The notes under the pieces: generated by a model
Seen by the model: only the letters and a program-made list of their open reading frames with translations
The model's database searches: none
Told to the model about the DNA's origin: nothing
Position numbers and translations under genes: made by a program
Assembly: GCA_949752735.1 (NCBI GenBank)
Contig: OX457036.1
Span: 86,373,987-86,437,986 of the forward strand
Length of the DNA stretch: 64,000 nucleotides
Direction: 5' to 3'
From: Lumbricus terrestris
Lineage: Eukaryota; Annelida; Clitellata; Crassiclitellata; Lumbricidae
Shown: in pieces, positions 32,980 through 43,754 of the stretch
Layout: each line of letters opens with the position of its first letter
Numbering within the stretch: position 1 is the first letter of the stretch

Positions 32980-33976
32980 TGCGGAAATGTTTGGACTACC
33001 TACTGTGTGGGTGTATGCTTGCCTTGCTCTCTCTCTCTCTGCCTGCATCTACCTCTTCAGTCTGCCTGCCTACATCTACTTCCTCAGCCTGGCCTATGTC
33101 TACTTCTTTAGCATACCCAGCCTATGTCTACTTCTTCAGCCTGCCCCGCCTACCTAGCCCGCATCTACCTCCTCAGCCTGGCCTATGTCCACTTCTTTGG
33201 CATACCTGGCCTAAGTCTACCCCGCCTACCTAGCCCGCATCTACTTCCTCAGCCTGGCCTATGTCTACTTCTTTAGCATACCTAGCCTAAGTCTACTTCT
33301 TCAGCCTGCCTGCGTCTACTTCTTCGGCATACTTAGCCTACACTGCTAGCAGCCCGCACCCACACTTGTAGGGTATATAAGGACGCGATTACTGCTGCTC
33401 GAGAGCTGACAATTGGACGGCCACGAAGCTGACTAACTGTCTGACGCTCAACTCGTGGTAAAACACGGTTTGGGTGGTGACTGACTGTGGGAGAGTAAGT
33501 CCTGAAACTCGGCCTTGAGCTAGGCGTCGGTCTTGAGGTTCGGTATCTCCCACTGGACTGGGGTTCGGCCCCCGACTACTGCGACTGACGACGTCGACTA
33601 CTTCGACGACTACTGACGACGTCGACTCCTGTCGACGACTACTGCTGCGAGGGACGGTCTAACTGGAGGTGCTACAGAACTCCCTGCTTGTATTTCGGAC
33701 TCCTGGCGCTGTAGAAATTGCTAGCTCGACACTTCGGACTCCTGGCGCTGCATAAATTGTTGGATCTGCATTGACATTGCTGTGAGCTGTCTGTCAATAC
33801 TGTTCTGTGAAACCTGCATTTACTTCGTTGTTTTCCAAATAAATGTGTTTAAGCCTAGTCGGCTAGTCGTCAAGTCAACAGCTGAAGCCTTACCCCCCGA
33901 CCAGGACGACGGTACCTTGGCGACTAGGGGTGGTGGTTCGGCTCCAGGTGTTTTTTCCCAGCTCTGGTCGGCTACA
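32980..33976 (+). mobile_element. Solo LTR of a retrotransposon (997 bp)
   Basis: Starts TGCGGAAATG, ends CGGCTACA, with 4-bp target duplications ATAG (32976-32979, 33977-33980). A TATA box GTATATAAGG lies at 33371-33380 and a poly(A) signal AATAAA near 33838, in the order expected inside an LTR. Its left part is a run of TCTACTTC(T/C)TCAGCCTGCC-like degenerate repeats (33040-33320). No internal domain or second LTR. Confidence 0.8.
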
Positions 33977-34000
33977 ATAGCATAATATTACAACCTTATA

Positions 34001-35201
34001 CACCGTGGTTCAAAAAAAACTAAGCCAAATTGTTTTGCATATATCTCTAATACCTGATGACATATCACGCTAAAAAATTCAAATATTTAGATAATTGGAC
34101 CAAGAATATGATTCCAAAATTTCATGAGATAGAGTTTAACGGATAAAAAGATATGTATCTTTCAACTTCATATGCGGAAATATCAGTTTACAAGCAATTT
34201 TCTGTTATATTCAGTAAAATGTAAGCCAAACTGTTTTTCTTACATCTCTAATGTTTCACGATTAATCATACTAAAATTTTCCCAATATTTAGATAATTGA
34301 ACCAAGAATAGGATTCCAAAATATCATGTCATAAATTTGAACGGATAGAAAGATATGGATATTTCAACTTCATCTCCCGAATTATCAGTTTCCAGCAAGT
34401 CTGTTATGGTATTCGTTGCGGTTTCGGCGCTTGGTCGTTCCCGTTAATTTTAGTCTTCATTGATCCCGGAGTAAAAATTAATGGCACCTAATATCGAGAC
34501 GTTCTGCTGTCACAACATCTTCTACCTGTAATCAGAAATCCAGTCCCAGACTGGCCCAGCCCACAGAGCCAAGGAAGCCATTGAATGCTGACAAGAGAGA
34601 CGCCAGACTTCATTTCTCCCACATTATGGCCTCTGAACAGCCCAAATTTGAATCCTGTCGACTATAAACTGCGGAGCGTGATGCAAGACCGAGTCTACCA
34701 GACAACAATCCATGATACAAACGATCTGAAGCAATGCTTGTTTGAAGTGTGGGATCGCCTGGACCAGAGGATAATCGACGATGCTGTTGTGCAATGGCGC
34801 CAGCGCCTCCAGACTTGTGTGCAAGCAGCATGAGGAGGACATTTTGAGCATCTTATTTAATTCAATAATCAAACCATACTGTTGGAATAATATTGGTGGT
34901 TCAATTCTCTACATATCTGGAAAATCTTAGACTGATTAATCATCAGGCATTAGAGATATAAGGAAAACAGTTTGACTTACATTGCATTGAATCTAGCAGA
35001 AAATTGCTTGTAAACTGAAATTTCGGCATATGAAGTTGAAAGATACATATCTTTTTATCCATTCAACTTTATCTCTTGAAATTTTGGAGTCATATTCTTG
35101 GTCCAATTCTCTAAATATTTGGAAAATTTTAGCGTGATATGTCATCAGGTATTAGAGATATATGGAAAACAATTTGGCTTAGTTTTTTTGGAACCACGGT
35201 G
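34001..35201 (+). mobile_element. Tc1/mariner transposon (1201 bp)
   Basis: Perfect termini CACCGTGGTTC and GAACCACGGTG with flanking TA. Subterminal parts are also inverted (AACTAAGCCAAATTGTTTT on the left, its inverse on the right). A transposase C-terminus is present at 34585-34833. Confidence 0.9.
34585..34833 (+). pseudogene. Tc1/mariner transposase C-terminal remnant
   Basis: 82 codons: PTLWPLNSPNLNPVDYKLRS, MQDRVYQTTIHDTNDLKQCL, then WRQRLQTCVQAA. This is the region around the last catalytic Asp (NPVDY) of mariner-like transposases and the conserved tail (WR.RL..CV.A). The N-terminal DNA-binding part and first catalytic Asp are not readable, so the enzyme is dead. Confidence 0.85.
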
Positions 35202-35335
35202 TAGATCCCTAGCAGTTTTTTTAGATTTACATAGGCCTAATAGGTCGTTTTTTGTTTGTATTCACCATTTAAGTTAGTGGTCTTCGAGCTTCGAAAAAAA
35301 TATTGCCGGCCCGTGGCCGGCAGAAGATTGAGAAC

Positions 35336-35706
35336 CATGGGCGGAGACCTAGGGGGACAGGGGAGACGGTCCCCCCAATGGAGGTGTTGGGGGGACGGCC
35401 CATGCATTTGTCTCCCCCCCAATCGTTGGGCGTCAAGACTAAAAAATAAAAAAATAAAAAAGTCATCAACACTTTTTTGGCGGCGAAAGTAGACAATTTT
35501 CGTCGAAATTTGGCCGGATGACTAACAAAAAAAAGGACATCAACTTTTTTGACAGCGAAAATATAATTTTTTTCGAGATTTCGCCGGTCGTCAGAAATTT
35601 TTGCCGGAAAAAGATGGAAATTTTCTGCGACACTCAGCCATTCGTCCATCAGAAAATCTCGCGTCTTTCCGTCCTCCCCAAGTCTCGGCCCAGGTCTCCG
35701 CCTATG
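35336..35706. mobile_element. hAT-like MITE (371 bp) nested in another hAT fragment
   Basis: Inverted ends CATGGGCGGAGACC and GGTCTCCGCCTATG; 8-bp target duplication TTGAGAAC (35328-35335, 35707-35714). The surrounding AGTGGTCTTCGAGC...GAGAACCACT is itself a hAT-like end pair, so this is insertion into an older element. Internal text repeats the GACGAC/AGTCAT modules seen at 9486-9788. Confidence 0.8.
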
Positions 35707-35840
35707 TTGAGAACCACTGAAGTAGACTAATTTTTGCCTAATAACAGCTCGTTACTACGTGTATCTCTATTTTCCAATATCACTACCTGACAGGTTTGTG
35801 ATTAAATATGTGCATAAGAGACTTAACAGCCACGTTCAGT

Positions 35841-36711
35841 GCCCCGTCATTAGCGCTCAGGACAAAAGCACGCCGACAAAAGCGCGCATTCATCAAGACA
35901 TTATTTTATGACATAGACGGACACAAAACTGAAGAAACTCGTGATCAATGTTTGTGAGCTGACTTCTCTCAAATTGAAATGTGATTGTCGAAACCGCGGA
36001 GATAGTCGCGCACTGGCAGGTTGCCGTAAGTGGGAGAGATGGCAAGGAGACGTCGGTTGAGTTGTACGTACTTGGATTTCAAAGCCTCAGGTTGACGAAA
36101 TCCTGCGCGGTAACGCCCACTCATGATCTCTACATGATCCTGCTCCTTTCATTTTAGTGACCGATGATCGTGTAGGTCTAAAGGCCAACTAACGGATGCT
36201 GGATGTCTGCTGTCTGCTGGAAGGACCGATGCAGTGTTCTCCGTGGTTTAACAAGATTGCTAGACACCTTATGCAGTCGTTTTGGTTTTTATTATAATAG
36301 GCTATGCTGTAGGCTACAGTCCCAGGCTGAGCAAAATTGCACCCAGTCGGTAGCGTGCCTCCCAGGATCGTTCGGTTTCCTTTGAAGCCTCATCAATGAT
36401 CGGCAATTACTAAGCAGCAGCTAATTTAATATTTTATTTGTGTTAAAAAAACTTTAATTAAAATAGGCTCTTGAATCAATAGAGGTGAGAAATGCTTTGA
36501 TGGTATACGCTACATAATACATATTGGTGAGAAGTATAGGTTGGCATTGCTCTCAATTTTTTTAGTCATCGAATAGTCAAAGGATTTTGATCAATGCCGC
36601 GCGCTTTAATCGGCGCGCATTGATGGGCATATTTTGCTGCGCGCTAATTTCGGCGCACCTTTGTCGACGCGCTTTTATCGGCGCTCTTTGTCCTGCGCTA
36701 ATGACAGGGCG
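35841..36711. mobile_element. Non-autonomous TIR element with CGCGC-rich ends
   Basis: Left GCCCCGTCATTAGCGCTCAG and right GCGCTAATGACAGGGCG are inverted. Both ends continue into arrays of AAAAGCGCG / CGCGCTTTTATCGGC motifs over 60-110 bp. The target duplication is not clear. Confidence 0.65.
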
Positions 36712-36898
36712 TCATAATGTAAGAGGCATCAAGCGCACGTAGTGACACGTTCCGCTGCAAAAATTGCACACAATATTATATAAACAACTACCCGTTACTG
36801 AATCTAACATTAGATAATTGTATATATATATTATTGACTATAGGATTACACAACTGTTGAAAATAAGACCGAGTAACCGTTAAAATTTGTAACTTTAC

Positions 36899-37001
36899 CG
36901 GTACTCGTTTGATAGTGATAGAATCTCTAGATTCCCATCGATGATCTTGCATCCGGTGAAGTTTTTGACATTGTTTTTATTGACGCTGCCGCCAGGACAA
37001 G
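36899..37001 (-). CDS. Gene A exon 8: end of Cys-rich domain II into L domain 2
   Basis: The acceptor GGTTGTAG|CT (phase 1) and the donor TACCG|GTAAAG (phase 2) bound 103 nt. It reads TCPGGSVNKNNVKNFTGCK, then IIDGNLEILSLSNEY. EGFR counterpart: [23 protein letters not shown]. The exon is short, and was found because exons 7 and 9 needed a phase 1 to 2 link. Confidence 0.92.
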
Positions 37002-37021
37002 CTACAACCAGAGATAGTTGT

Positions 37022-37095
37022 CATCATCAATGTAGTCGTTGCCAAAGATATCATTATGATGACTATCATCATCATTCTCACTCTCATTATTATTG

Positions 37096-37137
<42 letters not shown>

Positions 37138-37139
37138 AC

Positions 37140-37176
<37 letters not shown>

Positions 37177-37275
37177 CCATCACTCACCAGGTAATCAGCG
37201 CATCGCTTACAGGAATATACGTGCACAGTTTACACACACTTCATCACTTCATCATCATCCTCGTCATCGTCATCG

Positions 37276-37367
<92 letters not shown>

Positions 37368-37399
37368 GACATCATCACCATCATCATAATCACCATCAC

Positions 37400-37433
<34 letters not shown>

Positions 37434-37590
37434 TGCATCGCCACCACAACCACCACCAACACCCTCATCATCATCATCATCATCATCATCGTCGTCGTCG
37501 TCGTCATCATCATCATCATCATCATCGTTGTCGTCGTCGTCATCATCATCATCATCATAATCCTCATTATTATAATTATTATTATTATCC
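37022..37590. repeat. Very long (CAT)n microsatellite
   Basis: About 550 bp dominated by CATCATCAT with a short unique island (about 37185-37245). On the minus strand it lies in intron 7 directly upstream of the exon 8 acceptor, about 20 bp away. Poly-His, poly-Ile and poly-Asp reading frames across it are artefacts. Confidence 0.95.
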
Positions 37591-37904
37591 TCACTCTGTC
37601 GGCAATGCTCGGCATACTGATAAAATAATTCATTATATCTTGTTATTTTGGCTGTTTCACTACGACATCCTAGGCGACCAATTTCGTACAAAGTTATTCG
37701 GAAAGTTACATGTCTGAGGCTTATGGGAAACAGCTGACAGAGTCTGCTAATACAGGCGAGCCGTTATTTCCCCGCTAGAACTACGCAATCATTGCCTTTG
37801 AAGGTAGGTAGTTATACAGCGAAAAAAATTCTGCAACCGCTTGATCTTAAGATGCTTTCTAATTGAATTTGCGGCGATCCCTCAGTCGAATAAGAATAAC
37901 TTAC

Positions 37905-38012
37905 TTTTGGGACAAATTCCGTTGTTGCACGGTTTACATTTTCTATTCTTGATAAGCAAATGTCCCACTGAACATTTGGAAACACAGGTTTCTCTTTCAG
38001 TCAGCATGTGAC
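37905..38012 (-). CDS. Gene A exon 7: Cys-rich domain II, last units
   Basis: The acceptor TTCTGTAG|GT (phase 1) and the donor AAAA|GTAAGT (phase 1) bound 108 nt. It reads GHMLTERETCVSKCSVGH, then NRKCKPCNNGICPK. It matches EGFR YVVTDHGSCVRACG...RKCKKCEGPCRKVC in Cys spacing. Confidence 0.92.
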
Positions 38013-38227
38013 CTACAGAAAAGATGAGGACATACATTGATATCCATTATGCGAATTCTGGTAGTACAAACCTCGTGCAAACAATTAACTTCACAACAAA
38101 ATGAAATATAGTAATAAGTGACTGGTTGATATCACAAAAATATATATGTAGCCTAGCACCTATAATATTGTGTAACAGACTGACAGTCATGTTTCAACGG
38201 TAAGCTTGTAAATGTAACGATAGCAAC

Positions 38228-38369
38228 CTGGACATTCCTTGATACAGTTGCCTCCATAGGTGAATCGGACGTCAGGATTTGTTTCAAGCTTCAACGTCGT
38301 TGTGTTGTAAATCTTTTCGCCAGGACATTTGTCCACACAGACTCCGTCGTTGTCAAAATGACGACACGC
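38228..38369 (-). CDS. Gene A exon 6: Cys-rich domain II with dimerisation-arm region
   Basis: The acceptor TGACTGTAG|GCG (phase 0) and the donor CCAG|GTTGCT (phase 1) bound 142 nt. It reads ACRHFDNDGVCVDKCPGEK, IYNTTTLKLETNPDVRF, YGGNCIKECPG. In EGFR the same place, [22 protein letters not shown], is the dimerisation arm. Length and the YN.TT...NP frame are kept. The second arm Tyr is Leu here. Confidence 0.93.
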
Positions 38370-38691
38370 CTACAGTCAACACAGTGGCATCTTCGAAATT
38401 GAGAACGAAAATTTTCAATATTATTGCTTTACGTATTTTAAATCCGGCACTAAAAATCTAAATTTACCTTTATTTAATGTGTATACTTTGTAGTTTGTAA
38501 GTGCACTTGTTACAGCGCCTCTTCAGGCTCACTACTCAGAGGTACTCCCGACTGCAGCGCGGACACTGCATTGGAGTTGACCTGACCTATTGTGGCGCCG
38601 CCACTGCTTGTGAGTCATAATTGCAAAGATTTCCCACGATTTTCGCAAGCCAGAATGTAGACATAAAAGTTTTACCTGAAATACAACTTAC

Positions 38692-38807
38692 CCAGCAGTC
38701 TAATCTATCGTGACCACATCCTCCAGCGCATTGATCACTGCAGCACTGGTGAGGACCGGGTCCAAAACATCGCCACTCACAGTTGCTATTGCATTGACCA
38801 TTCGTTA
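38692..38807 (-). CDS. Gene A exon 5: Cys-rich domain II, middle units
   Basis: The acceptor TTATTTTCAG|TA (phase 1) and the donor TGCTGG|GTAAGT (phase 0) bound 116 nt. It reads TNGQCNSNCEWRCFGPGP, HQCCSDQCAGGCGHDRLDC, W. EGFR counterpart: [34 protein letters not shown]. Confidence 0.93.
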
Positions 38808-39664
38808 CTGAAAATAAATGGTACATGTCTAATAAGTTTAATTAACTAATACTCTGAGACATTGCTCTGCATGCAGAACTACGCGAGTGACTTTTGTTCC
38901 CATATAAGCTGCTTTATGCAATCTTGTATTTAACCATTCATTGTTGTATTTGTGCAATTGCTGATTTTTTACTGAGTTCAATAAACGAATTGAATTGAAC
39001 ATTTCGTGATACTCAGAAAGGAACCTTGAAGCAACAACTCTTGAATGTGTTCTACGAAACAAGTTATTGTCAGATATGGAAGTTTCGTGTTAAGCACCAC
39101 GTTCCTGGTGAGTAGTTAGCAATAAGTTTATAGTTTAAACCTTATAAGCAGGTTGCATACTGCATAGTCGTTAAAAGAGAAGTCAATCGTACAGAGAAAC
39201 ACTGAAAAGACAGAGCACAGTTGCGCTTACCATGTTTCCTTTCGATGCTAGCTGGAACGCCGAAAGGTTAGATACCTGGGCTTGACATTGGTTTTTTTGT
39301 CACGGACTTAACTGTGGCGGGTATACAATATAGGCCTACATAGTGAAATAATGAGTTTTCTCGTTCATAAATATGATTTTTTGCTTCATTTAAACTAAAC
39401 CCCATGGCTTGAGTTTAAATGACACGAAGACAACATTACACATGCACAGTGAATAATAGTTTTAATATGATTTGCAGGACAACTAATTTTAGTCTAATTA
39501 GCGTCTAACTGTCGAGTCGTAGGCTGTGCATTATGAAATGACAATGACATCAGAAATAATAGACGGTCAGAGACACCTAGAAACAACAACAATGTGTTCT
39601 ACAGACACGCAAAGGAACTTGGAGGCATAAGGCGATACACACATAGCAACTGAGTCATATGGAC

Positions 39665-39751
39665 CATAATTACTTCTTTGGCATTTGTCTGGTCCTAGCC
39701 CCCAACAGTGGGCTACCCCGTTAAAAGTGCAGTTGGTATGACATTCCTCGC
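39665..39751 (-). CDS. Gene A exon 4: start of Cys-rich domain II
   Basis: The acceptor TGTTTTAG|GC (phase 1) is clear. It reads CEECHTNCTFNGVAHCWG, LGPDKCQRSNY; EGFR has [23 protein letters not shown]. Two donors fit the required phase: TATG|GTCCAT ending at 39665 (used here), or ATGT|GTGTAT ending at 39641, which adds eight residues. Neither is a strong donor. A cDNA would decide. Confidence 0.8.
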
Positions 39752-40204
39752 CTAAAACAAAGACAGTAAAGCGTTTAAAGGAATGAAACCTTGGAATTAC
39801 ACAGGAGTGTTATAGATGGAGCTCTTAAGGATATTATAAGTATGCCTATGACCTTACACTGTTTTTCGAACTTATCTCTTAGGCCTTTCGCCCTTTCTGA
39901 CTAATGCTCTATCAATATTTAACTGCTAAGCTTAATCTTCAAGTCTTAAACCTTTTCACATCATAACGTTAAGTGTCAAAATGTATCTGCAGTGTCAGCT
40001 TCTTTTTGTATGGGGTCAGAGCTGATTCGGTCAGATGCAAATACTGTTTCACAATATTTTGCAAATTTAATCTAATGTCATATGAAGTATTGAGGTTGAG
40101 AGAATGAGTGAGAGAGCGAGTGAGTTAATGAAATGAATATTGCAATTATGCAGGACAAGTAAAGGACATTCTCCCGGAACGCTAATATCTGTCAGCTTTC
40201 ATAT

Positions 40205-40430
40205 GAATAATTGAGGGTACCAACAAAAGAGGAAGGCCGCGTCGAGAGCGGATGGATGACATTGTAGAGTGGTGTTGATAAGACCTACGGAAGCTGGGAC
40301 ATGCGGCCCAAGACAGACTCGAGTGCAGAGACATTGTGAAGAAGGCATCGGACACCTACGGGCATTGAACCCTCGGTTGTTGTTGTAATTGATGCTGATG
40401 ATGATGACGACGACGATGATGATGATGATA
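40205..40430 (+). pseudogene. LINE 3' end fragment
   Basis: Plus strand reads KRGRPRRERMDDIVEWC, then DLRKLGHAAQDRLECRDIVK and DTYGH, ended by a TGATGATGAC tail. It matches the conserved end of a LINE ORF2 (RGRP..; LI..A.DR..WR..V); a similar end is at 62010-62150. Confidence 0.65.
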
Positions 40431-40529
40431 TTAAAATACCGTAATCTATGGGATTCTATGCGATAAAGGAGATGTGATAAATGCGTGTTATATCACAATA
40501 CACGTACTTCTGTGATAGAATGGTACTAA

Positions 40530-40790
40530 ACAGCGCACCCGTAGCGCATTGTATTACAGACTGGCATTGAGAGCGAAAGGTAATGCCGTCGAGCCCCGTA
40601 GCGCGGACGTGCTTTGCAGGCTTCTATTAGCGCCGTGTATTGCAGACTGTAGGTAAGATTGATGTTAATTAAGATTATTGCACAACGTGCAGCCTGCAGG
40701 TCTACATGTACGGTACAGAACAGTGCGTTTGCAGGCGTTTCATTAAAGAAAACATTAAATATGTTGTTATTATTATACAATGCCGCTTGT
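40530..40790 (+). repeat. tRNA-derived SINE (family 3), truncated copy
   Basis: Inverse of the 29435-29660 text: GCTTTGCAGGC, CGCCGTGTATTGCAGACTG, GTTTGCAGGCGTTT, then a TTATTATTAT tail. Confidence 0.65.
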
Positions 40791-41036
40791 CACACAACAT
40801 GAGCTGCCGCTTAATGCGCCTATTCATGTCAGCTAGCATTTCTAGCCTACAATGTAAATCAAGTTTCTGTCAAACAGCCTGCTAACTCCGTGAATTAGGC
40901 TATAGTGGTCTAGTTCACGAGAACTTGAAATCCCCACAAACGGATTTAAAGTAGCGACTGATCGGGATTAACGGCAGTTTACCAAGAATACTTTCAGTTA
41001 ATGTTAAGCAAAATTAGTTAATAAAGTGTAGCATAC

Positions 41037-41174
41037 AGGGTCGACGATAGACTGCTCTTGGAAGAGGTTTGATTTGAACTCTGGATGCGTTTCCAATTAT
41101 GTCCGTCCAGTTAATTGTCTCTACATGGCAGAGTAAGTTGTTGTTTTCAATCAACACGTTTCCATCGAGTATCT
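41037..41174 (-). CDS. Gene A exon 3: end of L domain 1
   Basis: The acceptor ATTGTTGTAG|AG and the donor GACCCT|GTATGC bound 138 nt, phase 1 to phase 1. It reads EILDGNVLIENNNLLCHVE, TINWTDIIGNASRVQIKP, RRP, completed to Cys by exon 4. EGFR counterpart: [27 protein letters not shown]...GSC. Confidence 0.92.
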
Positions 41175-41228
41175 CTACAACAATAAGCAAAACATAGACA
41201 TGTATGCATGTATGGATAGTGGATACAG

Positions 41229-41557
41229 TGGCGTAGGGGACATTTTTTCGGAAGTGGAAAGAGCAAAAATTAAATTTTAGCCCGAAAAATCTGACGACAT
41301 TTTTTTAGCCATCCGCCCAAAATCTTAGGATTTTCTCGTCCGAAAAATCTGATGACTTTTTTAGTCATTTCCTGTAAATTTTCAGAAAATGTAGCTTTTT
41401 ACCTCTGTGTGCCCGAAAAATATCCGCCTGTACCTGTTTGTCCGACAAAAATTTTTCCGAATTTTTTCCCGTCCATACCTCTTTGGCCCGAAAAACACAT
41501 TTGCCCAAAATTTTGCGGGCATTTGCCCCTCTGGACCCCGCCTCCTACGCCTATGTA
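41229..41557. mobile_element. hAT-like fragment (CAGTGGCGTAGG end)
   Basis: Starts CAGTGGCGTAGGGGAC and ends ..CGCCTCCTACGCCTATG, approximately inverted. It holds repeated CGAAAAATCTGACGAC modules. The right end is interrupted by the MITE 41558-41699. No clean target duplication. Confidence 0.55.
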
Positions 41558-41699
41558 CAGTGGCGGCGCTAGGGGGGCTAGAGGGGGCTAAGCCCTCCCC
41601 TAAAAAAGGCCATCCATTTTTTCTCCCATGTAATAATAAAAAATTTGGACGATTTACCCCATTTAGCCCCCCAAAACTGAAATCCTGGCGCCGCCACTG
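41558..41699. mobile_element. hAT-like MITE (142 bp)
   Basis: Inverted ends CAGTGGCGGCGCTAGG and CCTGGCGCCGCCACTG; perfect 8-bp target duplication CCTATGTA (41550-41557, 41700-41707). Confidence 0.9.
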
Positions 41700-41762
41700 C
41701 CTATGTATAGATGTATTTGCACTTGCTATAGCGCCCCTTCAAGATATCTGCTCAATAGCAAT

Positions 41763-42207
41763 GCCGGTGTCATGAAACGGAGTATCCACCCTGAAAGCTA
41801 TCCGGGGGATGAATTAATCTATCCCCCAGGATGGAATTAACCGGTCTATACTATCCGGGGGGATAAACCAATCTATCTCCTTTTTTGAAAAATGCTTATG
41901 CTGTAATCAAAATTTAAAGTGACTCTAATTGTTTTAAGTGTCCTAGGCAATGCTCAGATAAAGGCAACTCGAATTTATTTAGTGACTCTGAGTGTTCTTA
42001 AGTGTTTTAAATGTTTTAAGTGCTCTAAAAACAGGGCAAAGCAAATTATCTAGTCGGAATAAACATACCTGTTAGTAGCATTGTTCAAGACAAAGCAGAT
42101 GAAAATGAATTTGCAAAGAAAAATACACGCGGAAGCGGTTTTTTTCGACTTTTTTAATTTGGGGGGATACAATTAATACGGGGGATACTCTATTTCGTGA
42201 CACCGGC
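41763..42207. mobile_element. Non-autonomous TIR element, GGTGTCAC family, copy 2
   Basis: Ends GCCGGTGTCATGAAACGGAG and ..TATTTCGTGACACCGGC are inverted. The interior shares TTTAAGTG(T/C)TCT and a GTAGCATTGTTC block with 26717-27179 in opposite orientation. Confidence 0.7.
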
Positions 42208-42531
42208 TACAGCGCGGATACACAAATACTACACATTCACTACACCACCGCGCCCCAATGTAATTATAACGTTCTTTTGTCACGTCCTTTACGGTCCTTA
42301 TCATTCGCAATCCGGCTTCGTTTAAAGAAAATTTTTTAAGCGAAACGCATGTCAAATCCCACGCAGTCACTTATCCCAGTCATACCACATGTAAAGTATT
42401 GTTGGGGCCTACTTATTAGCCTACACCACTCAGAAACTGACGTCTGATATTGTTCGCCATTACTAGTCCTATCAACTTTTCAAAAGACAGAACTGAAATC
42501 TTCATATTTTAAATGATACTTGAACTATAAA

Positions 42532-42961
42532 GGGGCCGTCCATAAAGTACGTCACGCTCCAGGGGGGAGGGGGTGTAAGAAAATGTGACAGTTTGTGACA
42601 GGGGGAGGGGTCAGGCCATGTGTGACGTCACACATTTATTTTTTGAATTCTTTTTATTTATTTTTTCTTAGTACCTAAAATCCGACCCGGCCCGGCCAGG
42701 CGTGTCTAAAACCCGGCCTGGCGGGATAAAAGTTGATTTCCCGTCACTATCAAAGCGTTTAGGGACACACGTCACTATCAGAGGAATTAGGGATAGTATC
42801 CTAGGGTTTAGAGGGTTAGGTAAATGGTTATGTTTTTAAAAATTTTGTTCGAAAGTGTGACGTACTTTAGGGGGGTGTCCGAGATTTGTGACAGTTTATG
42901 ACAGAGGGAGGGGGAGTAAAAAATGGTCAAACATAGCGTGACGTACTTTGTGGACGGCCCC
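42532..42961. mobile_element. Non-autonomous TIR element (GGGGCCGTCCATAAAGTACG)
   Basis: Ends GGGGCCGTCCATAAAGTACG and CGTACTTTGTGGACGGCCCC form a near-perfect inverted repeat; interior copies of GTGACAGTTTGTGACAG also recur inverted. No target duplication was certain. Confidence 0.75.
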
Positions 42962-43085
42962 AAAATTTAAATTTATAAGGAGGGCTAATTCGATTTTAAT
43001 TAAACGCATTGGAGGCTTTTAGCACGCAGGTGACGATCTGCAAGACAGTCACATACATGTATGAGGAATAAGATAGTAAATTATC

Positions 43086-43421
43086 AACTGAAATAGTGAT
43101 ATAATCTGCAACGGTAAAGGAGAATGGGGCGGGTATGCGAACTATGTTTGTCTCGTGGGGCTAGGCGATGCCGGAGTGGGTGGGAAGGAATGCGGTTCGG
43201 CGGGGTCGGGTGGAGACGGGGCTGGGTTGGGGCGGTGGGGTTGGGTGGGGTTGGGTGGGCCGAGGTAGGGTAGTGTACAGAGTACAAGGGTGGATTGGGC
43301 CGGGTTTGGGTTGGGTTGGTATGGGGACAGCGGAGTGAGGAGGGCGGAGTGGGCGGGGGTCAGGCGTGGCGGGATCGAGAACTCCCAATCCGCCTGGGCA
43401 ACGCTGGGTACCCCATCTAGT
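43086..43421 (+). mobile_element. Helitron-like 3' end
   Basis: Ends CCTGGGCAACGCTGGGTACC then CATCTAGT: a short GC hairpin followed by CTAG(T), the signature of Helitron 3' termini. It is preceded by a GGGTTGGG-rich stretch. The 5' end was not located. Confidence 0.6.
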
Positions 43422-43613
43422 CGCTTAATAAGCGGCACCTATTATCAAAGAGTCAAGTGGTTCTTAAGACAAAAAAATATTGCAGCGCTTGTCAGAAACT
43501 CCAACGCATCTCAACGACGTAATTCACTAAGAACCAAATGTTTTCTTGACTGTGTAAGAAATCCATTGATCCAATGTAGATATAACCTGATTGAACTTCT
43601 TGTATGACTATAC

Positions 43614-43615
<2 letters not shown>

Positions 43616-43684
<69 letters not shown>
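43616..43684. repeat. (TG)n microsatellite
   Basis: About 70 bp of TG repeat, just downstream of gene A exon 2 on the transcribed strand (intron 2). Confidence 0.95.
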
Positions 43685-43687
<3 letters not shown>

Positions 43688-43754
43688 GGTCTGAGTCAAG
43701 GTACTTCATCCTACAAGTGCTCAAATAAATGCAGCCCGATGGACTTCTTTATAC

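Noticed and set aside
37002..37717. Poly-His, poly-Ile, poly-Asp and poly-Met open frames
   Set aside because: Six-frame products of a CAT microsatellite.
43084..43438. Pro-rich frames (NPTQPHRPNP...)
   Set aside because: Antisense of a GGGTTGGG-rich simple sequence near a Helitron end.
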